From CAJCJE01 sp963818685 (lineage in GTDB: Bacteria; Actinomycetota; Actinomycetes; Mycobacteriales; Pseudonocardiaceae): a stretch of 64,000 nt of DNA. The stretch spans positions 1-64,000 of the forward strand of contig CAWFTJ010000007.1 of the NCBI GenBank assembly GCA_963818685.1. Reading direction: 5' to 3'. Below the pieces are notes generated by a model. The model did not search any database, was not told the origin of the DNA, and worked only from the letters and a program-made list of their open reading frames with translations. Position numbers and translations under genes: made by a program. Positions 35,385-43,419 of this stretch are shown here, one piece after another; the stretch's first letter is position 1, and each line of letters begins with the position of its first letter.

Positions 35385-36212
35385 ATGATCGAATATCGCG
35401 TACTCGGATCCATTGAAATCGAATGTATGAACCGGGTTCTGGCGCCGAACGGGGCCATCCTCCGGACATTGCTCGCCGCTTTCCTGGTGTCGTCGAACCA
35501 GGTGCTGACGGTGGACACGCTGGCCACTGAGCTGTGGGGCACGACTCCGCCGCCCAAGATGGAGAACGCCTTACACGCCCACATCAGCAGGCTGCGGAGA
35601 TTACTCGCCAAGCTGGAGCCGGAACGGCGGGATTCCCGGCTCACCACCGACGGGAACGGGTACCGTTTCGCCCTGTCGCGGCTCGAACTCGACGCCGCGT
35701 GTTTCCTGTCCACCCTCGACGCCGTCTCGCGGTGCCAGCTCACCGCGACGCAGCAGGACGTCGCGGACCTGCGGCGTGCCCTGGCGCGGTGGCGGGGACC
35801 GGTGTTCGGCGGGCTCGCGGGCGGACCGTTGTGCCAGACGGCGGCGGCGAAGTACTCCGAAGCGCGGATCGCCGCACTCGAACTGCTCTACGAGCTCGAA
35901 CTCGATCTCGGCGCGCACAAGAAGGTCAAACACGAACTGACCGAACTGGTCGCCGAACACCCGCTGAACGAACACTTCCGCCGGCTGCTCATGATCGCGC
36001 TCTATCGGTCGGGCAGACAGGTCGAGGCCCTGAACGTCTACCGGGACGTGCGCGACCGGCTGCGCGGCGAGTTGGGCGTTGAGCCGTCGCCGCAGTTGCA
36101 GGTGTGCGAGCAGGCCATTCTCGAACACGACCCGAGGGTCGCGTACGCGGTACCGGACATCGCCTCGCTCGACCGATCGTGGCACCTGTTGAGCTCGGTG
36201 GCCGGGAACTGA
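35385..36212 (+). CDS. SARP-family transcriptional activator
   Basis: 275 residues. An OmpR-type winged helix (about 1-95: EYRVLGSIEIE, VLTVDTLATELWG, LHAHISRLRRLL) is followed by a bacterial transcriptional activation domain (about 100-255: helices ending LYRSGRQVEALNVYRDVRDRL). This is the minimal SARP layout of cluster-situated antibiotic activators. Codons 63 (35571) and 73 (35601) are TTA, so the protein should be made only when the bldA leucyl-tRNA is available. It is divergent from the monooxygenase gene; the two promoters share an operator-like motif. Likely the main activator of this cluster. Confidence 0.92.
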   Translation: MIEYRVLGSIEIECMNRVLAPNGAILRTLLAAFLVSSNQVLTVDTLATELWGTTPPPKMENALHAHISRLRRLLAKLEPERRDSRLTTDGNGYRFALSRLELDAACFLSTLDAVSRCQLTATQQDVADLRRALARWRGPVFGGLAGGPLCQTAAAKYSEARIAALELLYELELDLGAHKKVKHELTELVAEHPLNEHFRRLLMIALYRSGRQVEALNVYRDVRDRLRGELGVEPSPQLQVCEQAILEHDPRVAYAVPDIASLDRSWHLLSSVAGN

Positions 36213-36293
36213 TGACATTGACGATCACAGGGGGAAGGCAGTGCCGAGCAACGATACCGATTCGGAGTCACCAACGGACGGGGGGCGACGGTC

Positions 36294-37745
36294 GTGACTG
36301 ATTCCGTGACGAGCGAACCACGGGCCGAGGTCGTCAGCGACCGGATCGGGCACCGGTGGCCTGAGTTGACCGCCCTGCTGGCCGGGCAGACGCTCGCGAG
36401 CCTGACGACCGCCGTCATCAGTGTGGCGGCACCGCAGGTCAGCATGCACCTGGGACTCACAAACGGCCAGTTGCAACTGGTGGTGTCCGCGTTCGGCCTT
36501 TCCTACACGGCACTTCTGGTCACCGGCGCCCGGCTGGGTGACCGTGGCTACCGGCAGGTCTTTCTCGCCGGTGTCGCGTTGTTCACCATGGCGGGCGTGA
36601 TCTCCGGCCTGGCGCCGGGAGTGGTCACGCTGACCGTCGGGCAGTTGCTCCAGGGAGCGGGTGCCGCGCTCATGGTGCCGCAGATCCTGTCGCTGATCCA
36701 GTTGCGCTTCACCGGTGCCGCGCGATCCCGCGCGATCGGCCTGTACTCGATGACGCTCGGGTACGGCGTGGCGATCGGTCTGGTGCTCGGCGGGATACTG
36801 GCCGGATCCGACGTGCTCGGCCTCACCTGGCGCCCTGTCTTCCTGATCAACGTCCCGGTCGGCGTCGTGCTGCTGCTGGCCGGGTTGGCGTGGCTGCCAC
36901 AGGGCGAGGGCGGGCGACGCTCGTCGCTGGACATTCGCGGTGTCGTGGTGCTGACGGCCGCGATGGCGTTCACGATCATCGGCCTCACCTTCGGCCCCGC
37001 CGCCGGGTGGCCACTGTGGACAGGAACCTGTGTCCTGGCCGGGATCGTGACGTTCATCGCCTTCGTCGCGCTCGAATGGCGCCTGCGTGGCCACGATCCC
37101 CTGCTCGACTTCCGTGTGCTGAAGGACTTCGGTGTCGCGCCGGGGCTCATCGTCGTGCTGGTGCTGATGGGCGGCTACGGCACGCTCCTGTACACCATGT
37201 CCGCGTATCTACAGGACGGGCTCGGCTTCGGCGTGCTGCGTTCCGGTCTGGTGTTCGCCGCGTACGCGATCGGCTTCGGCACGGTCAACCTGACCTGGAC
37301 CCGGCTGCCGCGAGCCACGCATCGCTGGGTGTCCGTGGCCGGCATAGCGGCGCTGTGCGTCGCGGAGTTCACGCTGGCGACACTGCTGGGCACGCGGCTG
37401 GACATGGGCGCGGTCGTGCCGCTGCTGGTGATCGCCGGGGCCGGACACGGTACCGGGTTCGGTGCGCTGGTCGACCGGATCGCGGCGCACATCCCGTCGG
37501 ATCGCGGCTCCGCGCTGAGCGGCCTGGTCAACACCGTGACCCAGCTGTCGATCGTGATCGGCATCGCCGTCGTCGGCGGACTGTACCTGTCCGCAGCGGG
37601 TTCTAGTGGGCCGGCCGGGCATGCGAAGGCCATGTCGGAGGTATGCGTCGTGCTCGGTGTGCTGAGCGTGGTCGCCCTCGTGTGTTCAGTGTTCGTCTCG
37701 ATCCGCCTGCCGGACACGCAGCACGCGGAACGATCTGTGCACTGA
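36294..37745 (+). CDS. MFS exporter (DHA2-like)
   Basis: 483 residues from GTG 36294, 81 bp after the SARP gene. About fourteen hydrophobic segments; LGDRGYRQVFLAG is the loop 2-3 motif A and LQGAGAALMVPQILSLI the motif of drug:H+ antiporters. Probably exports the cluster product or an intermediate. Followed by a strong terminator at 37764. Confidence 0.88.
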   Translation: MTDSVTSEPRAEVVSDRIGHRWPELTALLAGQTLASLTTAVISVAAPQVSMHLGLTNGQLQLVVSAFGLSYTALLVTGARLGDRGYRQVFLAGVALFTMAGVISGLAPGVVTLTVGQLLQGAGAALMVPQILSLIQLRFTGAARSRAIGLYSMTLGYGVAIGLVLGGILAGSDVLGLTWRPVFLINVPVGVVLLLAGLAWLPQGEGGRRSSLDIRGVVVLTAAMAFTIIGLTFGPAAGWPLWTGTCVLAGIVTFIAFVALEWRLRGHDPLLDFRVLKDFGVAPGLIVVLVLMGGYGTLLYTMSAYLQDGLGFGVLRSGLVFAAYAIGFGTVNLTWTRLPRATHRWVSVAGIAALCVAEFTLATLLGTRLDMGAVVPLLVIAGAGHGTGFGALVDRIAAHIPSDRGSALSGLVNTVTQLSIVIGIAVVGGLYLSAAGSSGPAGHAKAMSEVCVVLGVLSVVALVCSVFVSIRLPDTQHAERSVH

Positions 37746-37763
37746 GAACGACTGCCCACGCGA

Positions 37764-37801
37764 AACGGTGCCAGGGCGCGGCAACGCGCCCTGGCACCGT
37801 T
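37764..37801 (+). terminator. Terminator after the first exporter gene
   Basis: A perfect 17-bp stem (37764-37780 with 37785-37801) is closed by a GCAA tetraloop. Confidence 0.85.
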
Positions 37802-37839
37802 CGTTCGCATGACATGCGACAACCGTCCGTCGACCAGGG

Positions 37840-37878
37840 TTGACTCACGGTCTATAATCAAGTTAGAGCGTGAATAGG
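37840..37878 (+). promoter_or_regulatory. Promoter region of the second exporter gene
   Basis: TTGACT (37840-37845) is followed 17 bp on by TTAGAGCGTGAATAGG (37863-37878), which overlaps the expected -10 and matches the shared motif of the monooxygenase and SARP promoters. A TATAAT at 37853 is only 7 bp from the -35 box. Confidence 0.6.
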
Positions 37879-37893
37879 AAAGGTGGTCGATCG

Positions 37894-39387
37894 GTGTCCA
37901 TCCAGGATAGGAACACAGCGCAGGACCAGCTGCCGTCCACACGAGACACACCGGGAGCGGCCGTGCCGAAACAGCGGCGCAACATCGCGTTCGTCGCACT
38001 GTGTCTCGGTTTCTTCGCGGTGATCCTGGACGTCACGATCGTGAACGTCGCGCTGCCCGCGATCCAGACCACCTACGGGAGCACGGTCACCGACCTGCAG
38101 TGGGTCGCCAACGGCTACAACCTGGTGTTCGCCGCGTTGCTGCTGACGGCAGGCGCGATCTGCGACCGGCGTGGCGGCCGACGGGTCTTCGTGCTCGGGA
38201 TCGCGATCTTCGCACTCGGCTCGTTGTGGTGCGGCGTCTCGCCTTCACTTGGCCTGCTCGTGGCCGGACGGCTCGTGCAGGGACTTGGTGCCGCACTGCT
38301 GCTGCCCGCGTCGCTGATGCTGATCTCGCACAACTACCCGGCGGCCGCCGAGCGCACGCGTGCAGTCGCCGCGTGGGCCGCCGTCGGCGGCGCGGCCACC
38401 GCGGCCGGTCCCGTGCTGGGCGGCGTGCTGGTGGACACTGTGGGCTGGCGGGCGATCTTCCTGGTCAACCTGCCGGTCGCCGCCATCGCGATCGCACTGT
38501 TGTTGCGGTATGGCACGGAGTCCAGCACCCGCAGCCGAGGTCTGGACCTGATCGGCCAGTTCCTGGGCATCGTGCTGCTCGCGGCCGCCGCGGCGGCCAT
38601 CACCGAGTCGGGACCACTGGGCTGGTCGTCCCCGTTCGTGGTCGCGATGGCGGTCGTCGCCGTCGTGGCCGTCATCCTGTTCGCGCTCGTCGAGCAGCGA
38701 AGCCCGGAACCGATGCTGCCGCCGGGGCTGCTGAGCCATCGGACGTTCACTGCGGCCACGGTCACCGGACTGCTGCTCAACTTCGGCATCTATGGCCAGG
38801 TGTTCGTGCTGTCGCTGTACTTCCAACACGACCGCGGCTATTCCGCGCTGCTCACCGGGCTTGCGCTGCTGCCGTTCGCGGGCGTCACGGTGATCGGCCC
38901 TCCGGTGACCGGACGGATCACCGCGCGCCTGGGACCGCGTCCGGTCATGGTGTTCGGCCAGGTCGTCGCGGCCTGCGGCACCCTGGTACTGGCGCTGGGC
39001 GGTCACACCACGCCGTACGGCACACTGGTCGTCGGCCTGTTCCTGCTCGGTGTCGGCTTCGCGGCCACCATGCCGTCCATGACTGCGGCCGTCGTGCTCG
39101 CCTCGCCACAGGAGTACGCCGGTATCGCCTCCGGTGTACTCAACGCGTCCCGCCAGGTCGGCGGTGTGCTCGGTGTGGCGCTACTGGGCAGCCTGGTAAG
39201 CGATCCCCAGCGTTTCCTGCCGGAAATGCACACGTCGTTGGGCATCGTCACGGGCACGTTCCTGGCCGGTGCGTTGCTCTCCCTGACCTTCGTACGACGG
39301 GTGGTTCGCCAGCCCGTCCAGCGTGAGCGGGCGGGCGAGGTGGCCCTCGCGGCAACCCCCCCAGCCTCGAACGACCCGCTCCGTTGA
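37894..39387 (+). CDS. MFS drug exporter, DHA2 (14-TM) family
   Basis: 497 residues from GTG 37894 (AGGAAAGGTGG upstream); a GTG at 37870 is inside the operator-like motif. LDVTIVNVALP is the family signature in TM1, CDRRGGRRVFVLG motif A, and LVQGLGAALLLPASLMLI plus GPVLGGVLVDTVGWRAIFLVNLP motif C and the GWRxxFxxNxP signature. Probably a self-resistance exporter whose promoter carries the cluster operator-like motif. The stop is followed by a strong terminator. Confidence 0.9.
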   Translation: MSIQDRNTAQDQLPSTRDTPGAAVPKQRRNIAFVALCLGFFAVILDVTIVNVALPAIQTTYGSTVTDLQWVANGYNLVFAALLLTAGAICDRRGGRRVFVLGIAIFALGSLWCGVSPSLGLLVAGRLVQGLGAALLLPASLMLISHNYPAAAERTRAVAAWAAVGGAATAAGPVLGGVLVDTVGWRAIFLVNLPVAAIAIALLLRYGTESSTRSRGLDLIGQFLGIVLLAAAAAAITESGPLGWSSPFVVAMAVVAVVAVILFALVEQRSPEPMLPPGLLSHRTFTAATVTGLLLNFGIYGQVFVLSLYFQHDRGYSALLTGLALLPFAGVTVIGPPVTGRITARLGPRPVMVFGQVVAACGTLVLALGGHTTPYGTLVVGLFLLGVGFAATMPSMTAAVVLASPQEYAGIASGVLNASRQVGGVLGVALLGSLVSDPQRFLPEMHTSLGIVTGTFLAGALLSLTFVRRVVRQPVQRERAGEVALAATPPASNDPLR

Positions 39388-39390
39388 CTG

Positions 39391-39448
39391 GTGGTTCCCG
39401 CCATGCCTGTACCAGGATCAGGCATGGTGGGAACCACCCCCTTTTTTC
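39391..39448 (+). terminator. Strong intrinsic terminator
   Basis: A 19-bp stem (39391-39409 with 39419-39437, one G-T pair), 9-base loop, then CCCCCTTTTTT. It ends the exporter transcript before the small regulator gene. Confidence 0.9.
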
Positions 39449-39483
39449 CGCGTCGGTAGGTCGGTCCGTCCCAGGAGGACATT

Positions 39484-39720
39484 GTGCGGAGTCGGGTCAG
39501 CTACGAGTGGCGGCTGAGCATTGTCATGGCGTCGTGTGATCTGTTCTCGCCATCGGAGATGCGGCCGATGTTGGTCGATCGTGGCGTCAACCTGTCGATC
39601 TCGCAGTTGAGCCGGCTGATCTCGGGCATTCCCATGCGGATCTCGCTGCCGGTGCTCGCCGCGTTGTGCGACGCGCTTGAGTGCACACCGTCCGACCTGA
39701 TCGTCGTGTCCCCCGAATGA
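39484..39720 (+). CDS. Small XRE-type helix-turn-helix regulator
   Basis: 78 residues from GTG 39484 with AGGAGGA seven bases upstream. The Cro/CI-type helix-turn-helix reads MLVDRGVNLSISQLSRLISG followed by PVLAALCDALECTPSDLIVV, the usual ending of these short repressors. It sits 126 bp in front of a CGNR zinc-finger gene, a recurrent actinobacterial pair. Confidence 0.8.
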   Translation: MRSRVSYEWRLSIVMASCDLFSPSEMRPMLVDRGVNLSISQLSRLISGIPMRISLPVLAALCDALECTPSDLIVVSPE

Positions 39721-39763
39721 GGATGACATGACGCAGTGCTGTCCTGTGCACACGCTTCACGGT

Positions 39764-39794
39764 CTAACCAGCTAACCAGTGACGATCTAACCAG
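39764..39794 (+). promoter_or_regulatory. Triple CTAACCAG repeat upstream of the CGNR gene
   Basis: CTAACCAG occurs at 39764-39771, 39772-39779 and 39787-39794; the last two extend to CTAACCAGTGA and are 15 bp apart. Direct repeats 53 bp before a start codon are likely a binding site for the neighbouring XRE or CGNR protein. Confidence 0.55.
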
Positions 39795-39846
39795 TGATAG
39801 CCTGGGTAGACGAGTAAACGCTGCTCGCCGCGTGATGAGAGGCGCG

Positions 39847-40446
39847 ATGTCTAATCGAACCAAGATTCCGAACATGGTTCTGACGTTGGCGAACAGTGGC
39901 AAGCCGCGCAGGCCGTCAGGTGTGCGCGTGGCACGTGTCGAGGACCCGTTGGCGTCCGTCGGCACGGCCGTCGAGTGGCTGGGCGACTGTGGTTTCGCCG
40001 CGGACGGACGAGAGGGCACGCTGTCGGCATCGGAACTGCGTGAGCTGCGCAAGCTGCGGCTCGCGGTCGAGTCGGTGACCGGCGCGCTCGCCGATGCCAA
40101 CGCCAAGGGCCTGCCCGCGCCGTCGGTACCACCCGGCGCGTTGGCCGTGCTCAATGAGATCGCTGCGGAATGCCCGGTCGAGCTCCGGCTGGGCGCCGAC
40201 CTGCGGCCGCGCTACGTCTTTCCCCGGCACGATCCGGTGGCGGCACTGGCGGCGGCCTGCGTGTATGAGTTCGCGGACTGCGATCCTTCACGGGTCAAGG
40301 CATGCGCGAGGCGGGAGTGCGGGCACTTCTTCTATGACACCACGCGCAACCGCAGTACGCTCTGGCATGCGGAGGACCCGTGCGGCTGGCGCATGCGGTC
40401 CGCTCGCCGCGGCGCCGGGGCCGAATCCGTGACGGTACCCGACTGA
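39847..40446 (+). CDS. CGNR-type zinc-finger regulator (degenerate finger)
   Basis: 199 residues from ATG 39847 (GAGAGG just upstream). The N-terminal ABATE-like domain (VLTLANSGKPR, DPLASVGTAVEWL) is followed by a C-terminal treble-clef-like finger: ACARRECGHFFYDTTRNRS, then WHAEDPCGWRMRSAR. Typical family members have CxxxxC...WCxxxxCGNR; here the third cysteine (WC) is histidine and CGNR is CGWR, so zinc binding or DNA contact may differ. Likely a regulator of itself and the cluster. A hairpin terminator follows at 40460. Confidence 0.75.
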   Translation: MSNRTKIPNMVLTLANSGKPRRPSGVRVARVEDPLASVGTAVEWLGDCGFAADGREGTLSASELRELRKLRLAVESVTGALADANAKGLPAPSVPPGALAVLNEIAAECPVELRLGADLRPRYVFPRHDPVAALAAACVYEFADCDPSRVKACARRECGHFFYDTTRNRSTLWHAEDPCGWRMRSARRGAGAESVTVPD

Positions 40447-40459
40447 CCGGCGTCACGAA

Positions 40460-40491
40460 ACCCGGTAGTCGCCTGGTGGCGATCACCGGGT
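40460..40491. terminator. Bidirectional hairpin between CGNR and transporter genes
   Basis: ACCCGGT/ACCGGGT (40460-40466, 40485-40491) with an inner TCGCC-TGGT-GGCGA stem, between converging genes. Confidence 0.7.
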
Positions 40492-40515
40492 TCGGTCAGT
40501 GTCCCAACAGGATTC

Positions 40516-42165
40516 TCATTGACCGCCGGCGCGCACGGCCTCCGTCTCGGTGACCTTGTCGAGTGATTTCGGTTGCAGTTCCTCAAGATCGCGGCCATGG
40601 GTCTCCATGCCCCTGCGCGCGATGGCGATGGTAGCCAGACCCATCGGCACCGCGGCGACGAGCGCGATCAGCCGCGCACCGGGAACGAACGTGAGCAGCA
40701 GCGCCATCAGCGGCGGCCCGAACATGCCACCCAGCTTGGTGCACGCGGCCGCCAGCCCAGCACCCGAGCCACGGTGCGACGTCGGGTAGACCTCCGCGGT
40801 GTAGGGCGACAGCACGGCGATGATGCCGCTGGTGCCCGTGAGCAGCAGCACCAGCAGCACGACGGAAGCGGCCGTCGCGATCGTGAGGTTGGTGATCGCG
40901 ATCAGCACCAGTGCCAGCACCGTCACGCCGCCATAGAGCGCCATGGTCTTGCGCGTGCTCCACGCCGAGTAGCAGTAGGCGACCAGCGCGGTGCCGGGGA
41001 CGGCGAGCACCGACGACAGGAACAGGATCTCGCCACTGCCCAGCGACGACGACTTCAGCAGCGCCGGCAGGAACGTCATGAAACCCCAGTAGATCATTCC
41101 CCACGACAGGGCGTAGACGGTGATCACCAGCGTCCTGGACCGGTAGGACGAACCGAAGAGCACTTTGACCGCATTGCGCGAGTGCAGCTCGCGCGCCGTC
41201 CGCTGGGCGTCGCCGTCTTCGGGCAGCAGGACGAGGCCGAGCGCGTCCATCACGTTCTTCGCGTCCTCCGTACGGCCGTGGTCGATCAGGAACCGAGGTG
41301 ACTCCGGCACCCAGCGGTTCAACACGAGCATCGCCAGCGCGAGCGGCAGGTGGCAGAACCACAGGACGCGCCATCCGAACAGCGGCAGCATGATCGCGGC
41401 AAGACCACTGGTGATCAGGTAAGCGGCGACCGTCGCCAGACCGGCCTGCAACACCATGATCCAACCGCGCTGGCGCGGCGGCAGGGTCTCGGCCATCAGC
41501 GCGTACGCGATGGGCAGCATGCCACCCGCCGCGACACCCATGACGAAGCACATCACCAGATTGCCGCTGAACGTGGGCATCGCGCCGCAGACCGTGGTGG
41601 ACACGAACAGCAGCGTGGACAGCAGGATCACCGCCCGCCTGCCCAGCCGGTCGGCGAGCAGGCCCCAGAGAAGCGAACCGATCACCGTGCCGGTCAGCGC
41701 GACCACCGGCAGCATCACAACCGTCGACGTCGTGATGTGGTACTCCGCCATCATTCCCGGCTCCATGAACGCGAGCGTGGTCGGCTTCATCACGTCGATG
41801 ATCATGCCCAGGGACAGGAATGCGATCAACTTGCCGTGCACGGCCGTGATCCTGGCGTCGGGACGCGTGCGGACCGAGTAGTGGACGTCCGACGGCGGCA
41901 CGGTGCGTTTGCCGAACAGCAGGCCGTATCCCGCGATGAGCAGGCCGATCCCGTTCAGCGCCATGCCGATCCACATCTGCCAGGTCATGGCGGGATCCAT
42001 CCGCGTCATCATCGCCATGTCGTTCGTGAACACCATGGGCAGTTGCATCAGAATGCCGATGGTCGCCATCGCGGTGCCTGACCAGAAGATCAACGGACGC
42101 GGGATGGATGTTCCGTTGCGCTTGCCATCGGGGCTGTTGAGCCCGATGTCGTTTCGTACTGACAT
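40516..42165 (-). CDS. MFS transporter, sugar-porter-like
   Basis: 549 residues from ATG 42165 (GGAGAAGAA directly upstream). Twelve or more hydrophobic segments; LLADRLGRRAVILLS is motif A, PESPRFLIDHGRTEDA is the PESPR motif after TM6 characteristic of sugar/aromatic-acid porters, and the long central loop follows. Unlike the two exporters nearby it belongs to an importer-rich clade, so it may take up a precursor or move an anionic intermediate. It lies downstream of, and is probably co-transcribed with, the kinase-UbiA-MfnB genes. Confidence 0.85.
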   Translation of the reverse strand: MSVRNDIGLNSPDGKRNGTSIPRPLIFWSGTAMATIGILMQLPMVFTNDMAMMTRMDPAMTWQMWIGMALNGIGLLIAGYGLLFGKRTVPPSDVHYSVRTRPDARITAVHGKLIAFLSLGMIIDVMKPTTLAFMEPGMMAEYHITTSTVVMLPVVALTGTVIGSLLWGLLADRLGRRAVILLSTLLFVSTTVCGAMPTFSGNLVMCFVMGVAAGGMLPIAYALMAETLPPRQRGWIMVLQAGLATVAAYLITSGLAAIMLPLFGWRVLWFCHLPLALAMLVLNRWVPESPRFLIDHGRTEDAKNVMDALGLVLLPEDGDAQRTARELHSRNAVKVLFGSSYRSRTLVITVYALSWGMIYWGFMTFLPALLKSSSLGSGEILFLSSVLAVPGTALVAYCYSAWSTRKTMALYGGVTVLALVLIAITNLTIATAASVVLLVLLLTGTSGIIAVLSPYTAEVYPTSHRGSGAGLAAACTKLGGMFGPPLMALLLTFVPGARLIALVAAVPMGLATIAIARRGMETHGRDLEELQPKSLDKVTETEAVRAGGQ

Positions 42166-42272
42166 TTCTTCTCCGTGGGCTGTGTCGACAGGCGCCACTG
42201 ATCCGTGCGAACGGCGGCCCGGGGCGAATCAGTGATCGGGGGATAGCTATGCGGTCATTCGGGTCACCAGGC

Positions 42273-42581
42273 TCATGGCTGACCCGTGAGGCGCCGACTT
42301 CCGTGCCCGCCAGCAGCGCCGGATCCGCGCGATAGTGAAGACATCCGCCGAGTTGTCCACTTAGGACGTATTGTTGGCCGCCGGCTTGCTTGTTCACTGC
42401 CGACCAGTCGCGCGGAGTTCTCCCGCATCAGTTCGACGACGCGGCGCAGCACCGCGCACCGATCGGCCGAGGGCGAGGCACACCGCACGATCGTGCGCAC
42501 ATCGTCCGGCGTGGTGTGGTCGCGCGACCACAGCATTTCCTCCATGGCCGGATTCGTCACGCGACGTCGCTGTGCACACAT
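42273..42581 (-). CDS. Small open frame downstream of the kinase gene, possibly broken
   Basis: 102 codons that overlap the kinase stop by 25 bp; a start at ATG 42545 is also possible. The first 45-50 codons after 42545 (MEEMLWSRDHTTPDDVRTIV, then AVLRRVVELMRENSARLV) have strong GC3 bias like real genes. The bias ends after GSEQAS, suggesting a frameshift or decay. The readable part is loosely like the N-terminal helices of aldehyde dehydrogenases (ADRxAVLRRxxxLxRENxxRL). It may be a truncated gene; I do not assign a function. Confidence 0.35.
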   Translation of the reverse strand: MCAQRRRVTNPAMEEMLWSRDHTTPDDVRTIVRCASPSADRCAVLRRVVELMRENSARLVGSEQASRRPTIRPKWTTRRMSSLSRGSGAAGGHGSRRLTGQP

Positions 42582-43387
42582 CGCGGCGTTCTCTCCAACT
42601 CGTCGGCCGCCGGGAACGACGACGCACCACTGGTGACGATCGTTCCCGTGACCCGATCGCCGCGCATCGCCGCGGCCAGCCGCCCCGGCACCAGGCCGTT
42701 GACGATCATCACCCGCTTGTTCAGCCGCGCGATATCCAACGCCTCGGCCACCTTGGCCGACATCCCTCCGGTGATGTCAGCCAGGTCGGACGCGCCGACC
42801 GTCAGTTCCGCCAGTTCGTCGACGACCGGGATCAGTCGGCCGTCGTCGTCCAGCACGCCGTCCACGTCCGTGACGAACACGCACTCGGTGACCGGCGACA
42901 ACCGCGCGGCGAGTGTGGTGATGACGTCACTGGAAATGATGCCGAACCGGCGCGGCCCCTCCACGAGGACGTCGCCGCCGATGAGCGGTACGACGCCGTG
43001 CTCACGCAGCCGTAGCACGCAGTCGCTGTTCTCCCACCGGACGCCGCCGTCGGGCTCGCGCTCGAACAACGCGTTCGCGGGCAGCAGTACGTTCGGCACT
43101 CCTGCCGCACGCAGCGCGTCACTACACCGCATGCCCAGTTCGCCGATCGCGTGCGTGGTCGACTGGAAGACCCGCCAGTCGCCGGTCGAGCGGCCTGGCC
43201 CGGCGTAGTGCCTGGCGTATGCCTTGCCCGCGCGCCCGGTACCGAACACGACGATCGGCGCCTCCCGGCCGTCACGGTATCCGCTCGCGATCTCCTCCGC
43301 GAGCCGCTCCCCGACCTCCGCGCGAAAACTGGCAGGCCTGCCGAGTTCGGTGAGGACGCTTCCCCCTAGTTTGACGAGCGTTGTCAT
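42557..43387 (-). CDS. Amino-acid-kinase-fold phosphate kinase (MfnE/IPK-like)
   Basis: 276 residues from ATG 43387 with GGAGGA upstream. TTLVKLGGSVLTELGRP carries the phosphate-binding Lys and Gly loop, FGTGRAGKAYARHYAG replaces the GxGSFGH loop of isopentenyl phosphate kinase, and VFVTDVDGVLDDDGR (Asp) with DITGGMSAKVAEAL (GGMxxK) complete the family core. The clade phosphorylates small phosphates or carboxylates: isopentenyl phosphate kinase, fosfomycin kinase and MfnE, which converts aminomethylfuran phosphate to the diphosphate. Sitting 32 bp after a UbiA gene and near an MfnB homologue, an MfnE-like role (making a furfuryl diphosphate) is my favoured inference; IPK is the alternative. 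Confidence 0.75.
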   Translation of the reverse strand: MTTLVKLGGSVLTELGRPASFRAEVGERLAEEIASGYRDGREAPIVVFGTGRAGKAYARHYAGPGRSTGDWRVFQSTTHAIGELGMRCSDALRAAGVPNVLLPANALFEREPDGGVRWENSDCVLRLREHGVVPLIGGDVLVEGPRRFGIISSDVITTLAARLSPVTECVFVTDVDGVLDDDGRLIPVVDELAELTVGASDLADITGGMSAKVAEALDIARLNKRVMIVNGLVPGRLAAAMRGDRVTGTIVTSGASSFPAADELERTPRCVHSDVA

Positions 43388-43419
43388 TTGTCACATCCTC
43401 CGCAGGAGACGACGGGCGG

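Noticed and set aside
37853..37858. TATAAT as the -10 of the second exporter promoter with TTGACT as -35
   Set aside because: The spacing is only 7 bp. TTGACT with the 17-bp spaced TTAGAG fits better, although TATAAT could serve another, unseen -35.
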